Notes under the pieces: model-generated | The model's input: only the letters and a program-made list of their open reading frames with translations | Database searches by the model: none | Told to the model about the DNA's origin: nothing | Program-made: the position numbers and the translations under genes | In this document: positions 53,469-61,906 of the stretch, piece by piece | Layout: the number at the start of each line of letters is the position of its first letter | How positions within the stretch are numbered: position 1 is the first letter of the stretch | Assembly: GCF_013204855.1 (NCBI RefSeq) | Contig: NZ_JABMKZ010000035.1 | Span: 1 to 64,000, forward strand | Origin: Paenibacillus alba | GTDB taxonomy: Bacteria; Bacillota; Bacilli; Paenibacillales; NBRC-103111 | DNA: 64,000 bases | Direction: 5' to 3'

Positions 53469-55193
53469 CTATTCCAGATGATATTTTTTGGCAGAGACGG
53501 CGTACAATTTACGCCAAACTAAACGATTTACAAGCACAACTAATAAGCACATCACGATAATTCCCCAAATGATTTCCGGCCAATCTCCATGTGTTGTTGC
53601 TTGGGCTATAAACGAACCTAATCCAGACGCTTGCAAAGTATTATCTTTCCACGATACAAGCTCTGAGACGATACTCGCGTTCCATGCGCCTCCACTAGCT
53701 GTAATACATCCCGTTACGAGAAATGGAAATACACTGGGTAAAATTAACTTGACCCACGTTTGTGAGCGGGTTAAGCGTAAAATAGCTGCTGCTTCTTTCA
53801 AATCGGAAGGAATAGCCATCGCTCCTGCAATGACGTTAAATAAGATGTACCACTGTGTCCCGAGCATCATGAGAGGAATGGCCCCTATGTTCATGCTAAT
53901 GCCAAGTTTCAGGTAGAGGATCGTAAACAAAGGGAATGCCATATTGGCTGGAAAAGAAGCTAGAACCTGTACAATGGGCTGAGCAATCCTTGAAAGTTTA
54001 GGGTTCATGCCGATCATGACGCCAACAGGAACCGTCCATATGACGGCTAAAAGGGTTGATATGAATACGCGTAGGGCTGTTTGCAATCCGAGTACTATTA
54101 CCCTAAGTAATTCGTTCCAGCTTAGTTGTATGATCTCAAGAACAGCTTCATAGACATATTTTGCAACAAATACGATGACAAGGCTCCAAATGATCCAGAC
54201 CACAATTTTGGATAGAAGAGACGGCGGTTTTGGCCAAAGAATGAGGGAGCTTCTTTGTTGAAATCGACCTTTTACATCATGAAAGAAAGTACCGACAGTC
54301 TGATTCACATAACGAATGAATCGCGCGCGTTTCAATATGTCATAAACCCAAGATTTCGGCACTTCATTTGCCTCGGATTGTTCGTTCTTAAATTTCTGTG
54401 CCCAAGCGACTAGCGGTCGCCAAAAAAGCTGATCCACAAGACAAATCATCATGATCATGGTGATAATGGAGTACGCAATGGCTTTTATGTTTCCTTGATC
54501 AGCAGCCATTGCCATATAAGAGCCGATTCCTGGCAAATGAATGTCTTGATTCAATACGCTGATCGATTCGCTTGCCGCGAGAAAAAACCAACCTCCTCCG
54601 AATGACATCATGCTGTTCCAAACTAAGCCAATCATGGAAAAAGGCACTTCAAGTTTGGTGAAACGAGACCATGTGCCCAGACGATGAATCTTTGCAGCTT
54701 CATTTAGCGGCTGTGGAATAGTTGTAAGCGAGTGATAAAAACTAAATGTCATGTTCCAAACTTGACCGGTAAAAATAGCGAAAATCGCAGCACATTCAAC
54801 ACCAAGCAGACTTCCAGGAAATAAAGCCATGAACATCAATACGGTTGCCGAAAGGAAACCGAGTACTGGCACAGACTGTAAGATGTCGATGGCTGGGATC
54901 ATGATCTTTTCGGCAATGCGGTTATACGCGGCAATGCGTCCATAAACAAATGTAAATAAAAGTGAAAATCCGAATGCAATAAACATTCTGAGAAGCGAGC
55001 GTCCTGCGTAATAGGGAAGCATGTGTGGTTCAAGACTCATGGCGGGTTGATTACTTTTGGAGAAAGGAACTTCCATACCCGCACCAAGGTGGGCTGTCAA
55101 ATATAGAATGGACAAGAGCATGAGAATAACCATCACATCGGCCAAGCCGAATTTATATTTATTGTTAATGTTGAGAAATCCGTTCCATTTCAT
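53469..55193 (-). CDS. Duplicated-permease ABC transporter subunit (COG4986-like, anion type)
   Basis: 574 residues from ATG at 55193, eight bases after GGAGG; an in-frame start 14 codons earlier lies before that site. Two complete permease domains are fused. The first (about 70-260) has the EAA loop PLNEAAKIHRLGTWSRFTKLEVPFS; the second (about 340-570) has PSDLKEAAAILRLTRSQTWVKLILPSVFP. A cytoplasmic linker of about 70 residues joins them. One polypeptide thus replaces the usual pair. The transported ion or small molecule is unknown. The gene is preceded by a leader of about 230 nt that ends in a terminator hairpin, so expression is probably set by attenuation. Confidence 0.88.
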   Translation of the reverse strand: MKWNGFLNINNKYKFGLADVMVILMLLSILYLTAHLGAGMEVPFSKSNQPAMSLEPHMLPYYAGRSLLRMFIAFGFSLLFTFVYGRIAAYNRIAEKIMIPAIDILQSVPVLGFLSATVLMFMALFPGSLLGVECAAIFAIFTGQVWNMTFSFYHSLTTIPQPLNEAAKIHRLGTWSRFTKLEVPFSMIGLVWNSMMSFGGGWFFLAASESISVLNQDIHLPGIGSYMAMAADQGNIKAIAYSIITMIMMICLVDQLFWRPLVAWAQKFKNEQSEANEVPKSWVYDILKRARFIRYVNQTVGTFFHDVKGRFQQRSSLILWPKPPSLLSKIVVWIIWSLVIVFVAKYVYEAVLEIIQLSWNELLRVIVLGLQTALRVFISTLLAVIWTVPVGVMIGMNPKLSRIAQPIVQVLASFPANMAFPLFTILYLKLGISMNIGAIPLMMLGTQWYILFNVIAGAMAIPSDLKEAAAILRLTRSQTWVKLILPSVFPFLVTGCITASGGAWNASIVSELVSWKDNTLQASGLGSFIAQATTHGDWPEIIWGIIVMCLLVVLVNRLVWRKLYAVSAKKYHLE

Positions 55194-55213
55194 CGTGAAA
55201 ACCTCCTTAACAA

Positions 55214-55440
55214 ATAAAAAACTCCCCCCATACATGCATGAGGAGAGCGCAAATAGTCCATCTGCTCAGATGACATTCGGTTATCAGTTCAGCTTCTTAA
55301 AGCCTTAGATCTGCAAGGCCTTGAGCGCGAGTTCTGATTCACTGAGGGCATACGGGTAGACGGAAAAGCGCTGTTCCTTATTAGCAAAGCACACTCTAAG
55401 CTATTCAACTGTCGCTTTCGACTACTACTGTCCATTTCCC
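55214..55440 (-). promoter_or_regulatory. Structured leader with terminator (candidate riboswitch or attenuator) of the duplicated-permease operon
   Basis: On the minus strand about 200 nt of gene-free sequence contains several hairpins: GTCG-AAAG-CGAC, GCCTT/AAGGC, and CATCTG-AG-CAGATG. It ends in a strong terminator (arms at 55222-55232 and 55237-55247, then six T at 55216-55221). The ribosome site GGAGG follows only about 10 bases later. A terminator in this place would block the operon unless an alternative fold forms. I checked by eye for T-box, M-box, guanidine-I, yybP-ykoY, SAM, TPP, FMN, cobalamin and ydaO core sequences and saw none. Confidence 0.55.
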
Positions 55441-55465
55441 GTTTCCCCCCTTTGTACATAAATAT

Positions 55466-55495
55466 GAAAGCCCCCCGGGATTGGTCCCAGAGGGC
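55466..55495 (-). terminator. Terminator of the COG4705-like membrane protein gene
   Basis: GCCCCCCGGGA and TCCCAGAGGGC form a stem of about 11 pairs with a four-base loop. The T-tract on the minus strand is short. Confidence 0.65.
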
Positions 55496-55523
55496 AAGGC
55501 GGCAGTTCCTATTTTATTTATTA

Positions 55524-56729
55524 TTATTTATTTGCTCCGTTTATGATACTAAGCGAATTGGTAAGTGCAGATTTGGACTGGCTGGCAACAGGTTTTCCTG
55601 AACGAACTGCTGCCAATACAGCGTCAATAGTTCCATCAATTTGGGTCCATGTTTTGCCATCTATTTTCCTAAGCTTAGGCTCAAATGTATCCCATTGGTG
55701 TTCCAAATCGTCAGCCCCTTTTTTCGCTGAAACAAAGTCATTTGAGTTTACAAAATTCAACATATCGCTCTCGATTTTAATAAAATCTGTTAATTGTCCA
55801 GCTAATGTAGCTTGTGTAGAATCGGTTTGCGATGCTATCTTATTGCTTAACCCAACATAACCGCCTATACCCACAAATAAGAAAATACACAGTACCACAA
55901 CGGTTTGCGTCAAAACTTTGTTCTTGCTTCCATTTACTTGGTTTGTTTCTGCTGTTTCATTTTTTGACGTTGCATCAAATTTGGTAACTGCAAGAAAAAC
56001 AATTATCGCTAAAATAGCTATAAGAAAAATTACACTAGTTACTGTTGTCCCCAAACCTAACGCGCCATTCGTTTTTGGTTGAGAGAGGTAATCCCCTAAT
56101 GACGCTCCGAGAGGACGAGTAAGAATATACGCAATCCAAAACGCTAATATCCCATCAAGTTTCAAAAATTTCCATGCTAAGAATACGCAGGCTATTATAA
56201 TAACGACTGTTGTTCCTGTGAGAAGATAACCAAGACCGAGTTGCTCGGAAAATAAATCGCCGACTGCTGTTCCAAGTGCAAATGTGAAAAGAATGGTAAG
56301 CCAATAGAAAACCTCTCTTTTTTTTGTATAAATCGAGTGTATCGAGAGTGTTTTTTCACTAAGATACCAAAGAAGAAAAGTTAATCCTAGCAGCACGGAA
56401 AAAACGACGGTACTAGTCTCAAGGGGTATTCCGACATTGTCTGTCAAATTATCAGTTACCAACGTCCCAAATACGCTAATAAGCACAACCGTTAGCCAAT
56501 AAATGCCTGGAACATATTTAGTTGCTTTGAATTGAAGAATCAATACGATGAAAAACGCTATTCCCATAATTATTGTAGTGAGAGTTAAACCAAATCCGAG
56601 ACTGAAATTTAGGAAATCAGCAAATGTTTCACCGACAGTTGTGCATAAAACCTTGACTATCCAGAAGAAAATAGTAAGTTCTGGCACCTTGTTAAGTAAA
56701 ATTTTCAATTTATTTTGGTTAGCTTCCAT
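55524..56729 (-). CDS. COG4705/DUF347-like multi-repeat membrane protein
   Basis: 401 residues. Four related two-helix repeats occupy about 15-250. Each carries an acidic Gly-Asp type motif: KVLCTTVGETFADFLNF, VTDNLTDNVG, TFALGTAVGDLFSEQLGLGY and RPLGASLGDYLSQP. This internal repeat is typical of uncharacterised bacterial proteins annotated as conserved membrane-anchored. One more helix (about 275-295) leads to an extracytoplasmic helical domain (about 300-401) that other members often lack. AAAGGAAG precedes the ATG. Buried acidic residues hint at ion or metal transport, which is unproven. Confidence 0.7.
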   Translation of the reverse strand: MEANQNKLKILLNKVPELTIFFWIVKVLCTTVGETFADFLNFSLGFGLTLTTIIMGIAFFIVLILQFKATKYVPGIYWLTVVLISVFGTLVTDNLTDNVGIPLETSTVVFSVLLGLTFLLWYLSEKTLSIHSIYTKKREVFYWLTILFTFALGTAVGDLFSEQLGLGYLLTGTTVVIIIACVFLAWKFLKLDGILAFWIAYILTRPLGASLGDYLSQPKTNGALGLGTTVTSVIFLIAILAIIVFLAVTKFDATSKNETAETNQVNGSKNKVLTQTVVVLCIFLFVGIGGYVGLSNKIASQTDSTQATLAGQLTDFIKIESDMLNFVNSNDFVSAKKGADDLEHQWDTFEPKLRKIDGKTWTQIDGTIDAVLAAVRSGKPVASQSKSALTNSLSIINGANK

Positions 56730-56866
56730 ACATAACTTCCTTTCTTTGCAGTGAGATTAAAGTAACATTAATATAGTTAGATTAGAGCAGCATTAGAAAA
56801 CTAATAACAATTACAAAAAAATCTACGTAATTAATGGTTTGAATAAAGGACTCTATACAAGCAAAT

Positions 56867-56893
56867 AAAGGAGCTGCCTCGGCAGCTCCTTTT
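56867..56893. terminator. Orphan perfect hairpin in the divergent gap
   Basis: AAAGGAGCTGCC and GGCAGCTCCTTT pair perfectly (12) around TC, then T's. No plus-strand gene ends upstream; the neighbouring gene reads away. It belongs to the GGAGC...GCTCC terminator family and may end a small unannotated transcript or be a mobile copy. Confidence 0.6.
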
Positions 56894-56935
56894 GACTTTT
56901 TCACAAAATAATCGTTTTTGTACAAATCTTCAGGA

Positions 56936-56951
56936 AGAAAAACGTTTCGAT
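56936..56951. promoter_or_regulatory. Auxiliary LacI-type operator
   Basis: GAAAAACGTTTCGATT shares, in reverse orientation, the ATCGAAACGTTT core of the main operator at 57075. Centres are 139 bp apart, suitable for DNA looping. Confidence 0.5.
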
Positions 56952-57041
56952 TAGATAAAAAACAAGTTTATATCGGATATTTTCATATAATTAAGGCGAA
57001 ATAAATCGTTTTAGATGGTCGATATAGTAAAATCAACTACA

Positions 57042-57070
57042 TTGACGCCTATTTTAATAGTGTTTATAAT
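57042..57070 (+). promoter_or_regulatory. Promoter of the GH94 phosphorylase gene
   Basis: TTGACG (57042-57047), 17-bp spacer, TATAAT (57065-57070). Confidence 0.75.
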
Positions 57071-57074
57071 ATAA

Positions 57075-57090
57075 ATCGAAACGTTTCTAT
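57075..57090. promoter_or_regulatory. Main LacI-type operator at the transcription start
   Basis: ATCGAAACGTTTCTAT has the perfect palindrome GAAACGTTTC (57078-57087) with the central CG favoured by LacI-family proteins. It covers the expected start site. It fails the CcpA cre consensus at four positions, so the local LacI protein is the more likely ligand. Confidence 0.65.
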
Positions 57091-57153
57091 TGAAAGGGAA
57101 ATGCATGAGACCGAGACTACACTACCGTCGGTACGAGGAAAGAGAGTGACACT

Positions 57154-60100
57154 ATGACAACTGCCAAACAAGCGGGTTTTCAACTGAAGGCGGGAAATGT
57201 ACAGTTTTCCTTCCTGAGCAGTGGGGATATTCGCGAAATTACGTATAAAAATATAATGATTAACCAATGGATCGCCAACCCCATCGATGGCTCTTTAAAT
57301 AACCTGTATTTGCGCATACATAGCTCCAAAGGGATCAAAGCTGTGCCTCTGATGGGTGTTCGCTCTGCAAGCCTCGTCCAGTATTCGGAATCCCAAGTCA
57401 CCTGGGAAGGTTCTGTAGAAGGACTTGATTACGAATTAACTTTTCATCTGACGCCGGATGATATTTGGTTTTGGGAAGTGAAGGTACAAGGGAACGGCGC
57501 AGATGTGGACGTCATTTATGGACAGGATATCGGTCTCGCCGATAAAGGGGCTGTCCGCAGCAATGAAGCGTATTTATCGCAATACATCGACCACGCTGTC
57601 TTCGCAAATGGACAGAACGGATATGCCGTCTGCTCCCGCCTAAACATGCCGCAGCAGGGGGGATTCCCCTACTTGCAGCAAGGCGGTCTGACCCCATTAG
57701 TCGGATACTCGACCGATGGTTTCCAGTTTCACGGTTTATCCTATAAGGAAACAAACGTACCGGAGGCGCTCAGCCGAAACACGTTGGCTAACGAAGTGTA
57801 CCAGTACGAATTCGCATTCACTGCGCTGCAATCCCAGCGTGTGAAGGTGAACGGCGCAGCGCGCTTTGTCTTCTATACCCTATTCAAGCAGGATCATCCG
57901 GAGACCATTAAAGCTTTGGAATTCGAAGCCGATGTGTTGCAGGCTTGGGAAAAAGCGGGTAGCAGAAACAACGAACTTAGCCATCGGCTGGACAAGACGA
58001 TCCTGTCCAGCAATATCGGTGAGCCGCTTACCACCTTGTCAATGACCAAGGAAGAGCTGGAGCATTATTTCCCGAATCGGCGTCAGGAAGAATTTGATGG
58101 GGAGATGCTGCTGTCCTTTTTCACGGAAACACATGAACATGTGGTTCTGAAGGACAAAGAACTTCGCGTTGAGCGCCCGCACGGTCATATCCTCATGTCA
58201 GGAGATAATGCCCGCCTGAAGGAAGATGTGATGACTACCACTGCCTATATGTATGGTATTTTTAATTCGCAGGTCGTGGTCGGAAACACGTCCTTCAATA
58301 AAATGCTGACTAATGCACGCAACGCCTTGAATGTGATGAAAACGTCAGGGCAGCGTATTTATATAGAGGTTGAGGGCTTATACCGCTTGCTCACCATGCC
58401 GTCCATGTTCGAGCTCGGCTTCAACTATGCTCGCTGGTATTACAAAACGGCCGATGATACCCTTGTTATCACGAACTTGACGGCTGTTGACACGCCGGAG
58501 ATTCATCTGCAGGTTCGTTCACTAAGCGGCAAATCTTACCGTTTCCTCGTAACGAATCAGGTGACTATGAACAACAATGAGTATGAAACGCCATTTAGAC
58601 TCCAAGAGGACGGTCAAACGGTGTCTTTCTACGCCGATTCGGCATCCGACAGCGCGAAGGTCTGGCCGCATCTGTGTTACCGAATGCGAGTCGAAGGCGC
58701 GGACATGAAGGTAGCTAATGAGGCTCATCTGGCGCCAAACATCCAGCCGCTTGCCGCTTCCCTTGTTGTATTGGAGCTTGGCGCCAGCAGCGCATGGAGC
58801 TTAACCATCCTGGGACTTCTGCGGGGGGAAGAACTGACGTTCACAGAAGTGGATACCGCAGCTGAGATAGTAGGATATCGGGACTTTTTGGCCACGGTTA
58901 TGAACGGGTTTCACCTGTCGCAAGGCGATGGCGCAGCTGACAGTCTGGACAAGGTAAACACGATTGCTTGGTGGTACACGCACAACATGCTCGTCCATTA
59001 CTCAGTCCCTCATGGCTTGGAGCAGTATGGCGGGGCCGCTTGGGGAACACGGGACGTGTGCCAAGGACCGGCAGAATATTTCCTGGCGACGCAGAAATAT
59101 GGTGAAGTCCGCGACATTATCAAAATGGTTTTCGCCCACCAGTACGAAGACGACGGAAACTGGCCTCAGTGGTTTATGTTTGACCGCTATGCGGCGATCC
59201 AGCAGGAAGAAAGCCACGGCGATATCATCGTGTGGCCGCTGAAAGTGCTGAGTGATTATTTGGCAGCGACGAAAGATTATGACTTCCTTCAAGAAAAAGT
59301 GCCATATACGAAGCGGCATGTTTGTGAGTTTACCGAAGAGTCGGCTACGATATATGAACATGCCAAGAAAGAGATTGCCTACATCAAGCAGCATTTCCTG
59401 CATGGCACTCATCTTTCTTCGTATGGCGATGGCGATTGGGATGACACGCTCCAGCCAGCCAACGCGCAGCTCAAACAATATATGGTCAGCAGTTGGACCG
59501 TTGCTCTGACTTATCAGGTGTTCAATCAGTTGTCCGCGGTACTTGAGGAAGCCGACGAACGGATGGCAGCTGAGCTAAAAGGTTTGGCGGCCGGCATTCA
59601 AGCCGACTTTAACCGCTTCATGCTGGGAACGGGCGTCATTCCGGGCTTTGTGTATATGGAGGAGCCGGAAAAGGCAGAGCTGATGCTGCATCCGACAGAC
59701 ACCAAGACAGGTATTCAATATCGTCTGCTTCCGATGACGCGCAGCATGATCGGTGAACTGCTGACAGAGGAACAGGCAAATTCTCATTATAAGCTCATTA
59801 AGAACGAACTGTATTTCCCAGACGGCGTTCGTCTGATGAACCGTCCTGCCAACTATGATGGCGGTGTCAGTACGAATTTCAAGCGGGCTGAGCAAGCGGC
59901 CAACTTCGGACGGGAGATCGGCCTGCAATACGTCCACGCTCACATCCGTTTCGTAGAGGCGATGGCCAAATTGGGCAAACCAGGCGAAGCTTGGAAGGGG
60001 CTTGAGATGATTAATCCTGTTGGCATCCGTGATGTTGTACCAAACGCGGAGCTGCGTCAGAGCAACACTTACTTCAGCAGCTCAGACGGGAAATTCAACA

Positions 60101-60498
60101 CTCGTTATGAAGCACAGGATCGTTTCGGGGAGCTGAAGGCAGGCAGCGTAGCGGTTAAAGGCGGATGGCGAATTTATTCCAGCGGCCCGGGAATTTATAT
60201 GAACCAGCTGATTTCTAACGTTCTGGGTATTCGTTTGGACGGCGGCGACCTAGTCATCGATCCCGTATTGCCCGAACAATTGGACGGGCTGCGGTTCGAT
60301 TTTATGGTAAAGGGAAGTCCAGTTACATTCACCTACCATATCAAGGGTCGTGCGGAAAGTTATGTGAAGGTTAACGGGGAAGAAACGACTGCGGCAGCAA
60401 CCGCCAACCGTTACCGTCAGGGTGGACTTCGCATCAGAGGGCAGCATCTAAGCAGTCTGTTAAACGAGGATGCAAATCTAATTGACGTATACGTGTAA
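57154..60498 (+). CDS. GH94-family phosphorylase, 1,2-beta-oligoglucan phosphorylase-like
   Basis: 1,114 residues, no signal peptide, so cytoplasmic. The length and the layout (N-terminal beta-sandwich halves, then an (alpha/alpha)6 barrel from about residue 600) agree with the sophoro-oligosaccharide phosphorylases. The barrel has YSVPHGLEQYGGAAWGTRDVCQGPAEYF, EDDGNWPQWFMFDRY and GDGDWDDTLQPA (about 758-769), which holds the probable general-acid Asp. Such enzymes split beta-1,2-glucan oligomers with phosphate to give glucose 1-phosphate, saving ATP. Substrate identity is inferred from resemblance; another GH94 specificity remains possible. A LacI regulator follows and two matching operators lie upstream. 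A terminator at 60507 ends the gene. Confidence 0.75.
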   Translation: MTTAKQAGFQLKAGNVQFSFLSSGDIREITYKNIMINQWIANPIDGSLNNLYLRIHSSKGIKAVPLMGVRSASLVQYSESQVTWEGSVEGLDYELTFHLTPDDIWFWEVKVQGNGADVDVIYGQDIGLADKGAVRSNEAYLSQYIDHAVFANGQNGYAVCSRLNMPQQGGFPYLQQGGLTPLVGYSTDGFQFHGLSYKETNVPEALSRNTLANEVYQYEFAFTALQSQRVKVNGAARFVFYTLFKQDHPETIKALEFEADVLQAWEKAGSRNNELSHRLDKTILSSNIGEPLTTLSMTKEELEHYFPNRRQEEFDGEMLLSFFTETHEHVVLKDKELRVERPHGHILMSGDNARLKEDVMTTTAYMYGIFNSQVVVGNTSFNKMLTNARNALNVMKTSGQRIYIEVEGLYRLLTMPSMFELGFNYARWYYKTADDTLVITNLTAVDTPEIHLQVRSLSGKSYRFLVTNQVTMNNNEYETPFRLQEDGQTVSFYADSASDSAKVWPHLCYRMRVEGADMKVANEAHLAPNIQPLAASLVVLELGASSAWSLTILGLLRGEELTFTEVDTAAEIVGYRDFLATVMNGFHLSQGDGAADSLDKVNTIAWWYTHNMLVHYSVPHGLEQYGGAAWGTRDVCQGPAEYFLATQKYGEVRDIIKMVFAHQYEDDGNWPQWFMFDRYAAIQQEESHGDIIVWPLKVLSDYLAATKDYDFLQEKVPYTKRHVCEFTEESATIYEHAKKEIAYIKQHFLHGTHLSSYGDGDWDDTLQPANAQLKQYMVSSWTVALTYQVFNQLSAVLEEADERMAAELKGLAAGIQADFNRFMLGTGVIPGFVYMEEPEKAELMLHPTDTKTGIQYRLLPMTRSMIGELLTEEQANSHYKLIKNELYFPDGVRLMNRPANYDGGVSTNFKRAEQAANFGREIGLQYVHAHIRFVEAMAKLGKPGEAWKGLEMINPVGIRDVVPNAELRQSNTYFSSSDGKFNTRYEAQDRFGELKAGSVAVKGGWRIYSSGPGIYMNQLISNVLGIRLDGGDLVIDPVLPEQLDGLRFDFMVKGSPVTFTYHIKGRAESYVKVNGEETTAAATANRYRQGGLRIRGQHLSSLLNEDANLIDVYV

Positions 60499-60506
60499 GC
60501 GGAAGC

Positions 60507-60530
60507 GGCGATCTCTTGAGGTCGCCTTTT
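60507..60530 (+). terminator. Intrinsic terminator after the GH94 gene
   Basis: GGCGATCTC and GAGGTCGCC, nine pairs, loop TT (opening to four or more), then TTTT. Confidence 0.75.
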
Positions 60531-60597
60531 CATATAGGAAGACATCTTTATGATATAGTAGAAGGAAATGAGAGTGTGAAGGTTAGGAGCGGTTTGT

Positions 60598-61563
60598 GTG
60601 ATCAGCATTAAAGATATTGCGAAAAAAGCGGGTGTTTCCATATCGACGGTTTCCTACGCGCTTAACGGTAATCCCAAGGTAACGGAGGAAACGAGTGCAA
60701 GGATTCTGAAGATCGCGAATGAACTGAACTACGTTCCGAATGCCGCAGCAAGAACTTTAAAAACACGGGTCTCCAAAATCATCGGCGTTTATTTGACGGA
60801 TTTCAGTGGTGCGTTTTACGGTGAACTTCTGCAGGGGATGAAGGAGGTACTGAACCAAAGCGGCTATGATCTTATTGTCTGCAGCGGTTCCTACTCTCAC
60901 CAGTGGCTGCCGCAGCGTATGATTGACGGGGCTATTGTCCTTGACCACTCGTTCTCAAGCGAAGAACTGATGCAATTGGCTGATCGCGGGCATAAACTGG
61001 TCGTGATGGACCGGGAGCTGAACCATCCGAACGTAAATCAGGTCCTTTTGGACAACAAAGCGGGAGCCTCCCTGGCCTTGGAATATTTGATCGATAAAGG
61101 CCATCGAAAACTGTATGTCGTAACAGGACCGCAGGGCTCCTACGATTCCAAACAGCGGCTTCAGGCCATCAAACAAACTGTTGGACGGAGCTCCGACGTG
61201 GTGTGCACCCAGATCGAGGGGAAGTTCGACAAGGATTCTGGCGAGCTTGCGGCCAAGCAGATCATACGGGAGTACACAGAACCTGCGGCGGTTTTTTGCT
61301 TGAACGATGAAATGGCCATAGGGCTTTATAACACGTTGGTGAAAGCGGACTTCCGAATCGGAGAAGAAATTCACATCATCGGCTTCGACAATATCGAGCT
61401 GACCGAATATACCCAGCCGCGCCTTGCAACGATTGATTATTCCAAGCGCAAGTGGGGTGCCCTGGCGTCTGAGCAGCTTATCAAGTTGATTGCGGGGGAA
61501 ACGGTAGAGCATGAGCGTATTTATGTTACGCTAGTCGCAGGTGAGTCGGTTGGAGATGCTTAA
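60598..61563 (+). CDS. LacI-family transcriptional regulator
   Basis: 321 residues from GTG with AGGAGCGG upstream. The N-terminal helix-turn-helix SIKDIAKKAGVSISTVSYALNGNPKVTEETSARI and hinge YVPNAAARTLKT are classical; the rest is a periplasmic-binding-protein-like sensor, with IIGFDNIELTEYTQPRLATIDY near the end. It is a likely repressor of the GH94 gene through the ATCGAAACGTTT sites at 56936 and 57075, released by a beta-glucan oligosaccharide or a derivative. It has its own small intergenic region after a terminator. Confidence 0.93.
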   Translation: MISIKDIAKKAGVSISTVSYALNGNPKVTEETSARILKIANELNYVPNAAARTLKTRVSKIIGVYLTDFSGAFYGELLQGMKEVLNQSGYDLIVCSGSYSHQWLPQRMIDGAIVLDHSFSSEELMQLADRGHKLVVMDRELNHPNVNQVLLDNKAGASLALEYLIDKGHRKLYVVTGPQGSYDSKQRLQAIKQTVGRSSDVVCTQIEGKFDKDSGELAAKQIIREYTEPAAVFCLNDEMAIGLYNTLVKADFRIGEEIHIIGFDNIELTEYTQPRLATIDYSKRKWGALASEQLIKLIAGETVEHERIYVTLVAGESVGDA

Positions 61564-61628
61564 TCGGCTGCTGGCATACGCAGACCACCCCCACATAGGC
61601 ATTGTCCGCCGCTCGCCGATTTTGAAAA

Positions 61629-61755
61629 CCTGCATAAGTGCAGGCTTTTCCGATCAAATCGTGTGGAAATCGAGAAAGCCTGCGATTATGCAGGCTTTTT
61701 AGGCATTTTCATCCTGTAATCGCGAAAAGGCCATTAAAGGATGCATAATCGCAGG
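61629..61755. repeat. Second array of CCTGC-N6-GCAGG hairpins, 50/61-bp pitch
   Basis: CCTGC starts at 61629 and 61679; a third copy with decayed left arm (GATGC) starts at 61740. Steps are 50 and 61. Same family as 39329-39507, 22 kb away. Spacer text is partly alike but mostly diverged. Confidence 0.82.
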
Positions 61756-61906
61756 AATATGCGAAATATACGGACCGCCCGTTTTGAACAAACGAGAGTT
61801 CATCATTTCGATATCTTGCTGTTATATTCGGCAATACGTACAAGAGCTTATTTGCGGGGTTATACTGTTCGTGAAGGTGAACGGAAAATTGGAGGAGGAG
61901 ATCTTC

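Noticed and set aside
55214..55440. T-box leader for the duplicated-permease operon
   Set aside because: No AGGGTGGNACCGCG-like antiterminator core or specifier loop is visible.
57075..57090. CcpA cre site at the GH94 promoter
   Set aside because: Four consensus positions are wrong; the perfect GAAACGTTTC palindrome fits a dedicated LacI-family operator better.
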